DNA of 64,000 nt from Megamonas sp. UBA1796 (GTDB lineage: Bacteria; Bacillota; Negativicutes; Selenomonadales; Selenomonadaceae). This document shows positions 43,028 to 51,599 of this stretch, one piece after another. The position numbers and the translations under genes are program-made. The stretch lies in NCBI GenBank assembly GCA_002319795.1, contig DCFU01000046.1:62001-126000 (forward strand). Reading direction: 5' to 3'. The notes below the pieces were generated by a model. The model was not told where the DNA came from, did not search any database, and was given only the letters and a program-made list of their open reading frames with translations. Position 1 is the stretch's first letter, and each line of letters begins with the position of its first letter.

Positions 43028-45010
43028 TTATACCTTAAATTTACTGACAACTTGGTTCAATCCTTGCGCCAGCGCCGCCAGACTATGGCTGGAAGACGCA
43101 ATCTCTTGCATAGAAGCAGATTGTTCTTGTGTAGCCGCTGAAACTGTTTGTGCTTCGTGTACAGCCTTTTTGCTATGCCCATCGACAATATCCATAGCAG
43201 CTGCAATTTTCCTGCTGCCATCCGCCATGTCTGCTATCGCTGTCGAAATTTCATTTACTTGCCCGGAAACTTTTGTCACTAGAGTTTCTATATCCGCAAA
43301 AGTATGGCCAGCCGCATCCACAACCTCCGTTCCTACTTTGACTTCTTGTGTTCCGCGTTCCATCGCAAGGACTGCCTGATTCGTCTTTCCCTGTATGTCA
43401 GCAATCAAATCTGCTATCTGCTGGGCGGCTTCCTGTGACTGCTCTGCCAATTTCCGCACTTCCTCGGCTACAACGCTGAATCCCTTCCCCTGTTCACCGG
43501 CCCGGGCCGCTTCAATGGCCGCATTCAATGCCAGTAGATTTGTCTGCCCTGCTATATTAGAAATAGCATCTACAATTTGCCCAATTTCCTTTGACTGCTC
43601 ACCCAATTCCAAGACAACCTGCGCTGAGTCATTGACCGTTTTCTCAATATGTGCCATCTGCATAGCGGCCTTTTCAATAGCCTTGTTTCCGTCCTTCGTG
43701 CGATCAACAACCTGAAAAGAATTCCCTGCCGCTTGGCTTGAGGTGCCTGCAGCCTGTTCTATAGCGGTTAACATCTTTTCTATTATTACAGATGCAGCAT
43801 CTACGGCTGTACGTTGTTCTTCGGAGCCTGCAGCAACTTCCGAAATAGATTTGGCTACCTGATCTACCGATAAAGCAGACTGCTCTGCACTGGCTGTGAG
43901 TTGCTGTGAGGAAGCCGCAACCTGCTCTGCTGATTCATTTACCTGCCTCAAAAGCCCCTGCAGACTCTGGCGCATTGTATTCAAAGCTATACTTAACTGT
44001 CCTATTTCATCCTGCCGTGATAAAAAGCGCTTTTTATCACGGAAATCACCCACTGCAAAATCTTTACATGCGGCCACCATATTTTTCAATGGATGCGTTA
44101 TCGATTGCGCCATACGATTTCCACTAAATCCGGCTAAAACCACCACTGCTAAAATTATAAGCAGGCTTGCCCATAAAATATCCAAATATGCTTTATTCGC
44201 CTCATCCGTCGGCAAATAAGCCACAACGCCCCAATGGTATTGGTTTATCGGCTCATAGTCTATCATAGCTTCCGTCCCCGCTGTCGAAACTGCTGATACG
44301 TGTCCGGACTCACCCTGCATAACAGCCTGTACATAAGGAAGAGCCGACACATTGTTATCAGTCAAAGTCCCTGCCTTCTCAGGATGCGCAATAAGGCTGC
44401 CTTTTGAATCAACGATATCTATATAACCATTCAAACCAATGGTAGCGGCTTCCGCGATCTCACAAACCGTTCGCAGGCTAATATCCGCCCCTACTATGCC
44501 GACAATATTTCCTGACGCATCTTTTATCGGTGAAGATACCGTAATCGTCGGCTGATTGGTCGTAGCGGATATATAGATATCTGTATAATAGGTCTTTCCA
44601 CGGACAGCTTCCTTAAAATAGTCCCGGTCTGCACGATTGCCCAGTGTTCCTGATGTACGTACCGTCTGCCAGCCCGTCTTATCAATTACATAAAGCAGTT
44701 CAAACTGTGGATTCTTTTGCTGCGCATTCACCAACAAAACCTTCAGCTTATCGGCTTCCATAGCAGATGCTTCCGGAGAAACCGCCAGCGTTTCGGTCAG
44801 GCTTCTGGCATTATCCATAAAACGGTTGATTTCACTTCCGACCTGACGGGTTATAACCTGATTGCCTTCTACAATCCTCTGCCGGGCAGATTGAATACTC
44901 ATATACAAACTAACCCCACCGACAACAACGGCTGTCAAAAAAGAAAAAACCACCAGCATTACAACGATTTTTGTCTGCAGCTCATTTTGAACAGTGCCTT
45001 TCACTTTCAA
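43028..45010 (-). CDS. Methyl-accepting chemotaxis protein with dCache sensor
   Basis: 660 residues. TM1 ~15-37; extracytoplasmic dCache-type sensor ~40-275 (RADRDYFKEAVRGKTYYTDI, ISATTNQPTITVSSPI, GIVGADISL); TM2 ~278-300 (ILWASLLIILAVVVLAGF); HAMP ~305-355; signalling domain to 660 with the hairpin-tip IGQIVDAISNIAGQTNLLALNAAIEAARAGE sequence (split across motifs). No CheR-tethering pentapeptide at the C-terminus (VVSKFKV). Its place next to the N-heterocycle genes suggests the ligand may be one of their substrates. Confidence 0.95.
   Translation of the reverse strand: MKVKGTVQNELQTKIVVMLVVFSFLTAVVVGGVSLYMSIQSARQRIVEGNQVITRQVGSEINRFMDNARSLTETLAVSPEASAMEADKLKVLLVNAQQKNPQFELLYVIDKTGWQTVRTSGTLGNRADRDYFKEAVRGKTYYTDIYISATTNQPTITVSSPIKDASGNIVGIVGADISLRTVCEIAEAATIGLNGYIDIVDSKGSLIAHPEKAGTLTDNNVSALPYVQAVMQGESGHVSAVSTAGTEAMIDYEPINQYHWGVVAYLPTDEANKAYLDILWASLLIILAVVVLAGFSGNRMAQSITHPLKNMVAACKDFAVGDFRDKKRFLSRQDEIGQLSIALNTMRQSLQGLLRQVNESAEQVAASSQQLTASAEQSALSVDQVAKSISEVAAGSEEQRTAVDAASVIIEKMLTAIEQAAGTSSQAAGNSFQVVDRTKDGNKAIEKAAMQMAHIEKTVNDSAQVVLELGEQSKEIGQIVDAISNIAGQTNLLALNAAIEAARAGEQGKGFSVVAEEVRKLAEQSQEAAQQIADLIADIQGKTNQAVLAMERGTQEVKVGTEVVDAAGHTFADIETLVTKVSGQVNEISTAIADMADGSRKIAAAMDIVDGHSKKAVHEAQTVSAATQEQSASMQEIASSSHSLAALAQGLNQVVSKFKV
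44015..44042. repeat. 28-bp perfect palindrome inside the chemoreceptor gene
   Basis: CCGTGATAAAAAGC is followed directly by its exact complement. It encodes RDKKRFLSR in the HAMP region. Pure symmetry of this length in coding sequence is unusual; it may be chance, a hairpin in the mRNA, or a relic of an inserted inverted repeat. Confidence 0.7.
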
Positions 45011-45197
45011 TGCTTACACCTCAATCTTTATTCTATAGATTATATCCGCTTATACTATATGCCTGAGGGTAGCGATTCCTATGAAATCCTACAAAATTCT
45101 ACAAATTTTTAACAGAATATTCATACCATCATCTGAATATATTTGCAACAACTTTTACAAAAACAGGTGTACATATTCCCAATACCCTATGCGGCTA

Positions 45198-45226
45198 TTG
45201 CTTAATTCCCCAAAAGGATTTAGAAT
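45198..45226 (+). promoter_or_regulatory. Probable promoter of the amidohydrolase gene at 45303
   Basis: TTGCTT, 17-base spacer, TAGAAT; about 77 bases before the ATG. The rest of the 292-base gap between the divergent chemoreceptor and amidohydrolase genes shows nothing else recognisable. Confidence 0.5.
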
Positions 45227-45302
45227 GAAGGCGTGATTATCCGTTACTCTAAACAAAAAACTATTCCGCTCAACGAAACTTGATTTTAAGGAGGCTCTCG
45301 TT

Positions 45303-46550
45303 ATGATTTCACCAGAACGACTGACAGCACAACTGGCCCATTTAAATAAAATCTCTGCCCCGGATATGGGACCCGGGATTCACCGTCTGGCATTTACAGA
45401 CAGCGATTGGCAGGCTCGCGGCTATCTCATGCAGCTCATGGAGGATGCCGGTCTTACAGTGCAGGAAGATGCCTTCGGCAACGTCATCGGCCATCGGACT
45501 GGAGCGGATGATTCCCTGCCAGCCGTCATGCTGGGCTCGCATGCTGACAGTGTGCCCAGCGGCGGCAATTACGATGGCATCGTCGGTATTCTGGCGGCTA
45601 TCGAGACCATACGAAGCCTGCAGCAGGATTGCTTCAAAAACGAACATCCGCTTGAAGTTGTACTCTTTATGTGTGAGGAATCCAGCCGTTTCGGCGCCGC
45701 TACGCTCGGCAGCCGTGCCATGCGTGGAACGCTTACACCAGATGAGTTGCATCGCTTTACGGATAAGGACGGACACAGCCTTTACGAAATTCTCCAATCA
45801 CGTTCACTCAGACCAGAGGATATTGCATCTGCCAAATATGCCAAACCACTCAAGGCCTTTTTTGAGGTTCATATTGAACAGGGCCGGGTTCTGGAACACT
45901 CCAGGATACCGCTCGGCATCGTTACAGGCATAGCTGCTCCCACACGTCTGCGTGTTCATTTACATGGCAGTGCCGACCATAGCGGGGCCACCCCGATGGC
46001 TCTTCGGCACGATGGCAGCTGCGCAGCTGCAGAAATCATTCTCGCCGTAGAGCATGCCGCCACCTTGCACAGCGACCCGCCTGTTGTCGGTACCGTTGGC
46101 ATTTTGCGTGTTCATCCCTGCGCTATGAATGTCATACCCGGCGAGACCGAACTAGGTATTGATATCCGCAGCATTTCTTCTGCGGCAAAGGCAGAAACCG
46201 TTCGCATAGTATATGCCAGCATCCGGGCCATCTGCCAAAAACGAAGCATTCCCTATGATATCGAAGAAATCAGCAATGAAACACCGGTCATCATGAAGCC
46301 TGCCGTTACAGACTTCCTCGCCGGACTATGCCATACACAGGGAAAAAATTTTATAAAACTCCCCAGCGGTGCCGGGCATGATGCCATGCATTGGGCCGAT
46401 TATGCACCTACAGGTATGCTCTTTATCCCCTGCAGGGACGGCATTAGTCATAATCCAGCCGAATCCGCAGAACGCAACGATATTGTCTCCGTGACTGAAA
46501 TACTTGAACAAGCCGTACGGACAGCAACAAAACAAAGCTTTGAATTTTGA
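45303..46550 (+). CDS. M20-family N-carbamoyl-L-amino acid / allantoate amidohydrolase
   Basis: 415 residues; AAGGAGG precedes the ATG. Binuclear metal ligands of the HyuC/AllC/AmaB group are present: H80 (GSHADSV), D91 (GGNYDG), E126 (CEESSRFG), H190 (EVHIEQG) and H383 (GISHNP). These enzymes hydrolyse N-carbamoyl amino acids, ureidosuccinate or allantoate to amine, CO2 and ammonia. It would complete the path ring opening to N-carbamoyl-aspartate to aspartate with the amidohydrolase at 40.1-41.5 kb. Allantoate is the alternative. It has its own terminator. Confidence 0.88.
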   Translation: MISPERLTAQLAHLNKISAPDMGPGIHRLAFTDSDWQARGYLMQLMEDAGLTVQEDAFGNVIGHRTGADDSLPAVMLGSHADSVPSGGNYDGIVGILAAIETIRSLQQDCFKNEHPLEVVLFMCEESSRFGAATLGSRAMRGTLTPDELHRFTDKDGHSLYEILQSRSLRPEDIASAKYAKPLKAFFEVHIEQGRVLEHSRIPLGIVTGIAAPTRLRVHLHGSADHSGATPMALRHDGSCAAAEIILAVEHAATLHSDPPVVGTVGILRVHPCAMNVIPGETELGIDIRSISSAAKAETVRIVYASIRAICQKRSIPYDIEEISNETPVIMKPAVTDFLAGLCHTQGKNFIKLPSGAGHDAMHWADYAPTGMLFIPCRDGISHNPAESAERNDIVSVTEILEQAVRTATKQSFEF

Positions 46551-46561
46551 TGTTTTCTCTT

Positions 46562-46604
46562 GCCGTATACCGTATACCATGCATCCGGTATACGGCGTCT
46601 TTAT
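46562..46604 (+). terminator. Terminator after the M20 amidohydrolase
   Basis: Perfect 10-bp stem (GCCGTATACC), 15-base loop, then GTCTTTATAT. The U-tract is modest. Confidence 0.65.
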
Positions 46605-46667
46605 ATACATCTTTACAATCTATAACAAATTAAAATATTTTATATACTGTTATAACATATAGAAACC

Positions 46668-46697
46668 TTCAAAAACCATCAGAAAATTTGTTATACT
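46668..46697 (+). promoter_or_regulatory. Probable promoter of the dcuC-pepT operon
   Basis: TTCAAA, 18-base spacer, TATACT, about 40 bases before the ATG. A TGTTATAACA palindrome lies about 20 bases upstream. Confidence 0.45.
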
Positions 46698-46735
46698 GAG
46701 AGTGCTTTATGTATTTTATTAATTGGAGGTATTAT

Positions 46736-48109
46736 ATGTTAGGTTTAATTTTAGCGACAATTATGGTCGTATGGGTTGCCCGGTATGTCCTGAAAAAATA
46801 TCCGCCGCAACCGGTCCTGTTCGTCGCTGGCATCATTATGATGCTGCTGGCCTTGTTCTTCGGTCTGGGAGAAATCCTGCCAAGCAAGGACAGTACAGGT
46901 TCCGTGTGGCTGGATATCATCCAGTTCATCAGTCTCACCTTCAGCAGCCGTGCCGCCAAGCTTGGCATGATCATCATGCTGATCGGCGGTTTTTCAAAGT
47001 ATATGGACATGATTGGTGCCAGTACCGCACTGGTAAAAATCGCCATAAAACCACTCAAGAAAATTGGCCAGCCATATCTGGTCCTGGCCCTGACTTCAGT
47101 CTTAGGTAATTTCCTGGCCATGTTTATCAGCAGTGCTTCCGGCTTCGGTCTATTGCTTATGGTTACGATGTATCCATTACTCGTGAAACTCGGTGTAAGC
47201 CGGCTTGCAGCGGCAGCCGTCATTGCTACGACAGCTGCTCCGGGCTGGGGACCAGCAGGGGCTGATAATATTTTCGCCGCTGAGCTTTGCGGCATGGAAA
47301 TCGTGCCTTATTTCGTACAGTATCAGGTGCCGGTCGGACTCTGCACGGTAGCTGCACTGGCTATCGGCCATTACTTCGTACAGCGCTGGTTCGATCGGCG
47401 TGAACCGGATGCATCTGCTGGAACGGATGTCTCCGTTTCTATCAATAACGGACAGCAGGACTCTCCTTCCGTGCCGGGATTCTATGCGTTATTACCCACC
47501 TTGCCGCTGCTCTTTGTACTTTTCTTTGGTCTGGGAGAATCCACGATAAAAATGGATATCAGTCTGGCTACGCTGCTCGGTCTGGTAATCACTATGCTAG
47601 TCGAGTTCATCCGGCATCGGAACGGATTGAAGCTCTTTAAAGATGTGCAGGCTTACTGGGATGGTATGGGGTCCCAGATGGCTCTTGTAGTCACGCTGAT
47701 TGTTGCAGCTGAAACTTTTTCCAAAGGCCTTCTGGCGCTGGGGGCTATTGATACGCTTATCAACAGTGCACAAGGTGCGGGCTTCGGCGGTATCGGCATG
47801 ATGTTCGTATTCATAACGATCATCATCGCTGCCACACTGGTCACCGGCTCGGGCAATGCAACCTTCTTCGCCTTCGTACCGCTGGCGCCAAAGGTCGCAC
47901 TGCTCTCAAATATCGCACCTGTTCTTTTGGTAATGCCTATGAATTTTGTTTCCAATCTGGCCAGGTCCCTTTCACCGATTTCCGCTGTCATGATTGTTGT
48001 CAGCGGTGCTGCGGGACTATCGCCGATAGAGCTTGCCAAGCGCACCTTCATCCCGGTCATTATCGCAACCATCGTGAATATTGCAGTCACGCTTATATTA
48101 TTTTTTTAA
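46736..48109 (+). CDS. dcuC: DcuC-family C4-dicarboxylate transporter
   Basis: 457 residues from MLGLILATIMVVW, with GGAGG six bases upstream (a frame extension of nine codons is rejected). About 12 membrane segments, an ASGFGLLLMVTMYPLLVKLG block, TTAAPGWGPAGADNIFAAEL and LVTGSGNATFFAFVPLAP, as in DcuC. These carriers exchange succinate, fumarate or aspartate across the inner membrane of anaerobes. It is followed after 15 bases by pepT. With the N-carbamoyl hydrolase upstream, export of succinate formed from aspartate is plausible. Confidence 0.85.
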   Translation: MLGLILATIMVVWVARYVLKKYPPQPVLFVAGIIMMLLALFFGLGEILPSKDSTGSVWLDIIQFISLTFSSRAAKLGMIIMLIGGFSKYMDMIGASTALVKIAIKPLKKIGQPYLVLALTSVLGNFLAMFISSASGFGLLLMVTMYPLLVKLGVSRLAAAAVIATTAAPGWGPAGADNIFAAELCGMEIVPYFVQYQVPVGLCTVAALAIGHYFVQRWFDRREPDASAGTDVSVSINNGQQDSPSVPGFYALLPTLPLLFVLFFGLGESTIKMDISLATLLGLVITMLVEFIRHRNGLKLFKDVQAYWDGMGSQMALVVTLIVAAETFSKGLLALGAIDTLINSAQGAGFGGIGMMFVFITIIIAATLVTGSGNATFFAFVPLAPKVALLSNIAPVLLVMPMNFVSNLARSLSPISAVMIVVSGAAGLSPIELAKRTFIPVIIATIVNIAVTLILFF

Positions 48110-48124
48110 AAGGAGACATTCTTT

Positions 48125-49369
48125 ATGGAAATTGAAATAACAAAACTTGTCGACCGCTTTAATAAGTACATTCATTTCAACACACAGTCAAATGAAGACA
48201 ATACGGCCTGCCCGAGCACTCCGGGGCAAATGCTGCTGGCAAAGTATCTGGCAGACGAACTCACAGGTCTGGGGTTGACTGACGTACAAGTCGATGCCCA
48301 CGGGTATGTAATGGCTACACTCCCCGATAACGGCTGCCCCGAAGCACCTGTTGTCGGCTTTATCAGCCATATGGATACGAGTCCGGATATGGCTGGAGAG
48401 CCTATGCATCCCCGTATCGTAAAATCTTATGACGGACAGGATATCATTTTGAATGAAAAAGAACATATTATCCTTTCATCTGCAGATTTCCCTGAACTCC
48501 TGGACTACATTGGACAGGATATCATGGTCACGGACGGGCTTACACTGCTGGGCGCCGACGACAAAGCCGGCATCTGCGCCATTGTTACCGCTATGGAATA
48601 CCTGCAGGCACATCCCGAAATCAAGCATGGCAAAATACGTGTAGCCTTCACTCCCGATGAGGAGATTGGCCGCAGTGCAGACCTCTTCGACGTCAAAGCT
48701 TTCAATGCCGATTTTGCCTATACATTAGACGGCGATGCAATAGGCGGCCTGGAATTTGAAAATTTCAACGGTGCCAATGTCGCCGTCAGCATACAGGGAC
48801 GCGGCATGCATACAGGTTCTGCCAAAGGCCGGATGATCAATGCTCTGAAAATAGCCGCCGAATGGCAGCTGCTGCTGCCGGCGGGCGAATGCCCGGAATG
48901 TACAGAAGGCTATGAAGGATTTTACCACGTCCACAAGATGTCCGGTGACGTTGAGCATGTACTGCTCCATATGCTGCTGCGTGACCACGACCGCAGGCTT
49001 CTCGAAAAACGTAAGGCTTTCCTGCACAGCATGGCAGAGCTCTTCAATACAAAATATGGTGCCGGGACAATTGAGATCATTATCAAAGACCGTTACTCCA
49101 ACATGCGCGAAAAAATCGAACCGGTCATGTATATCGTTGACATCGCTAAAAAAGCTATGCTCGACCTTGGCATAAAGCCCGTCTGCAAGCCTATCCGCGG
49201 CGGCACTGACGGAGCCCGGCTTTCCTTTATGGGGCTCCCTTGTCCGAATATTTTCACCGGAGGACTCAACTTCCACGGCAAATTTGAATTTCTGCCGCTG
49301 TCTTCTCTGCAAAAAGCCTCAGAAACCGTAACCGGCATCGTCCATAATGTCGCGGAAATAAAAAAATAA
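48125..49369 (+). CDS. pepT: Peptidase T (tripeptidase)
   Basis: 414 residues, standard length. M20B metal and catalytic residues are evident: FISHMDTSPD, LLGADDKAGI, TPDEEIGRSA, YTLDGDAIG and the C-terminal GGLNFHGKFEFLP. It removes the N-terminal residue from tripeptides in the cytoplasm. AAGGAG precedes the ATG. Cotranscribed after dcuC and ended by a strong hairpin; the link to dicarboxylate transport may be amino-acid fermentation. Confidence 0.96.
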   Translation: MEIEITKLVDRFNKYIHFNTQSNEDNTACPSTPGQMLLAKYLADELTGLGLTDVQVDAHGYVMATLPDNGCPEAPVVGFISHMDTSPDMAGEPMHPRIVKSYDGQDIILNEKEHIILSSADFPELLDYIGQDIMVTDGLTLLGADDKAGICAIVTAMEYLQAHPEIKHGKIRVAFTPDEEIGRSADLFDVKAFNADFAYTLDGDAIGGLEFENFNGANVAVSIQGRGMHTGSAKGRMINALKIAAEWQLLLPAGECPECTEGYEGFYHVHKMSGDVEHVLLHMLLRDHDRRLLEKRKAFLHSMAELFNTKYGAGTIEIIIKDRYSNMREKIEPVMYIVDIAKKAMLDLGIKPVCKPIRGGTDGARLSFMGLPCPNIFTGGLNFHGKFEFLPLSSLQKASETVTGIVHNVAEIKK

Positions 49370-49402
49370 GTTCCAGCAACGAATCATATGCACTTAAAAT
49401 AC

Positions 49403-49443
49403 AACATCTCCCATCATGCGTACCATGATGGGAGATGTTTTTA
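49403..49443. terminator. Terminator between pepT and nagA
   Basis: Perfect 16-bp stem (AACATCTCCCATCATG), five-base loop, T-rich end on the plus strand; it also stands at the end of the convergent nag operon. Confidence 0.92.
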
Positions 49444-49479
49444 TATGGTCATACAGGTCTGGTCAAAACACTTTCCGTC

Positions 49480-50649
49480 TTACCTTCCCTGCTCATATAC
49501 TGTGCGTCCGGCGACAATGGTCACCATAATACGTACCGCATCATCAAAAATCGTCAAATCCGCCTGATGCCCTATAGAAATGACACCTATGCTATCATAT
49601 ACGCCAAGCTCCTGCGCCGGGACTCGGGTCACAAGTTCTACGATTCTCGGCAAGGAAACACCTGTATTGCTGGCAAAATTGTTTACAGCACGATCCATCG
49701 TAAGCACACTGCCCGCAATGGTTCCATCCGCAAGGGTTGCAACCTGCCCCTTCACAAAAACGCACTGTCCCCCAAGCTCGGATTCGCCATCTCCCATGAG
49801 GCACGCCCGCATCGAATCCGTGATGAGCACGATGTTTTCCCCATGCTTAGCGGCATATACAATACGCTGCGCCGCGGGATGCACATGTACATTGTCCGCA
49901 ATGAGTTCACAGACCGCATCGCTGTCGAGCGCCGCCCCCACACCCCCTGGCTTCCTATGATGCAGTCCGGTCATCGCGTTAAAGAGATGTGTGATATGCC
50001 GCACCCCGTGCTGCGTAATAGCCTCCATTGCCCCCGCATAGTCTGCTGAGCTGTGCCCAATAGACACAAGTATACCATTGCTGCGGCATTCCTCCACAAA
50101 ACGGTAATCTCCCCCCAGCTCCTCAGGTGCCAGCGTAATAAGTTTCACAATATCCTTATAAGGAGCAATTCTGGCAAAATCCGCTTTGGCAATATTTGTC
50201 GCAGCCTGCGCACCTTTATGTGCCACATTGATGAACGGCCCTTCCATATGACACCCCAGTATGCCTGCTCCCGGCGTATCCTGCCGCATAGCGGTGCGCA
50301 CATGCTCCAAAGCCCGATAAATACTGGGAAAATCATAGGTCATTGTCGTCGGCAAAAACGAGGTAACGCCCGTTTTTGCCTGCAGCCGCTGCATCAAGGG
50401 TATCGCCCGGGCATCGTCGTCCATAGTATCCGCTCCGCCGCAGCCATGAATATGCATATTAATAAAACCCGGCGATACATAGCGTCCGCCTGCATTGATG
50501 ATCTCCAGAACATCTTCACGTTCTGTGAGTTTTTCGTACGGTATAATCGCCTCAATCCTTGTATCGTAAAGAAGCGCCTTTCCCGCAAGGACCGTAAAAT
50601 GGCCATCCTCTCCGACAGCCAATATACGCCCGTTTATGATTGCCTTCAT
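49480..50649 (-). CDS. nagA: N-acetylglucosamine-6-phosphate deacetylase
   Basis: 389 residues. Metal and catalytic residues: H66/H68 (NMHIHGCGG), E136 (HMEGPF), H199 (IGHSSAD), H221 (ITHLFNAM) and D278 (LITDSM). It deacetylates GlcNAc-6-P to GlcN-6-P, the substrate of NagB in the same operon. It is the last gene of the eight-gene rpiR-nagA run, 26 bases after the ROK kinase gene. Confidence 0.96.
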   Translation of the reverse strand: MKAIINGRILAVGEDGHFTVLAGKALLYDTRIEAIIPYEKLTEREDVLEIINAGGRYVSPGFINMHIHGCGGADTMDDDARAIPLMQRLQAKTGVTSFLPTTMTYDFPSIYRALEHVRTAMRQDTPGAGILGCHMEGPFINVAHKGAQAATNIAKADFARIAPYKDIVKLITLAPEELGGDYRFVEECRSNGILVSIGHSSADYAGAMEAITQHGVRHITHLFNAMTGLHHRKPGGVGAALDSDAVCELIADNVHVHPAAQRIVYAAKHGENIVLITDSMRACLMGDGESELGGQCVFVKGQVATLADGTIAGSVLTMDRAVNNFASNTGVSLPRIVELVTRVPAQELGVYDSIGVISIGHQADLTIFDDAVRIMVTIVAGRTVYEQGR

Positions 50650-50675
50650 ATGCTTTGTCCTCCCAATGTATCTTT

Positions 50676-51572
50676 TTACAGCAGCCCCTGCCGCTGTAAA
50701 AAATTATAAAGCGCACCAATCATGCCGGCGTCATTTTGCAGGCGCGCAAATTCGATACGTGTAGCCGCAAAAACATTTGACACGGTTACACTCTGAAACG
50801 CCTTCAGAATGCGTGGTTTCAGATAAACTTCCTGCGCCATGATGCCACCTCCCAGAATAACCAGTTCCGGATTCAGCACATAACAAATATTAGAAATTCC
50901 TACCGCCAGGCATTGTACCATACGATCAATCGCCGCGACTGCGATCGGATCTTTTTCTCTGGCCCACGCAAAAACCTGTCGGCCGTCGACAGCATCCTCC
51001 CGCAGCCCTTTTTGCGCAGCAACCTCCTGTACCAAATGCTTCGTTGAGGCCATTTCTTCCAGGGAGCTCGTTTTATCTATATGCATATAGCCAATCTCAC
51101 CCGCACTGTAAGATGCCCCATGCAGAAGACGCTTATGCAGAATCACACAGCCGCCGATACCTGTGCCGACCGTAAGACAAAAAACGTCTTGTGCCCCCTG
51201 CGCAGCCCCAAGCCACAGCTCTCCGAGTCCTGCAGAGTTCACGTCATTTTCTACAGTGCAGGGTAAGCCGCTGTCTGCTGCCAACAATTCCCCAAGCTTC
51301 GTACCCGTATAGCCGGGTATGTTTTCGGAAGCATAAAGAATTCGTCCCGTCTCCGGGTCTACCACACCGGCCGTTGATACCGCTATGCCACTTATCCCAT
51401 CTGTTTCCTGATATTTTCTTACAATGTATTTCGCTTTCTCAATAACGGAGGCAGCTCCTTTGGTCGCTGCCTCCGTCGGCATGGACGCCTTGGTAAAAAA
51501 ATTTCCCTGCGCATCCGCAAGACCATATTTCAGCGAAGTCCCGCCAATATCCATACATACGTACTTCTGCAT
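50676..51572 (-). CDS. nanK: ROK-family sugar kinase, probable N-acetylmannosamine kinase
   Basis: 298 residues. N-terminal phosphate loop DIGGTSLKYGLAD; catalytic Asp in VENDVNSAGLGELW; GTGIGGCVIL and PELVILGGGIM complete the ROK pattern. The usual ROK zinc motif (CxCGxxGCxE after the GE-G-M segment) is missing; GEIGYMHIDKTSSLEEMAST stands there. With nanE in the operon, the substrate is most likely ManNAc. A different N-acyl amino sugar is possible. It lies 27 bases after the FAD oxidoreductase gene. Confidence 0.82.
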   Translation of the reverse strand: MQKYVCMDIGGTSLKYGLADAQGNFFTKASMPTEAATKGAASVIEKAKYIVRKYQETDGISGIAVSTAGVVDPETGRILYASENIPGYTGTKLGELLAADSGLPCTVENDVNSAGLGELWLGAAQGAQDVFCLTVGTGIGGCVILHKRLLHGASYSAGEIGYMHIDKTSSLEEMASTKHLVQEVAAQKGLREDAVDGRQVFAWAREKDPIAVAAIDRMVQCLAVGISNICYVLNPELVILGGGIMAQEVYLKPRILKAFQSVTVSNVFAATRIEFARLQNDAGMIGALYNFLQRQGLL

Positions 51573-51599
51573 ATCTGCCCTTCTCCTCCTGCCCCGTTT

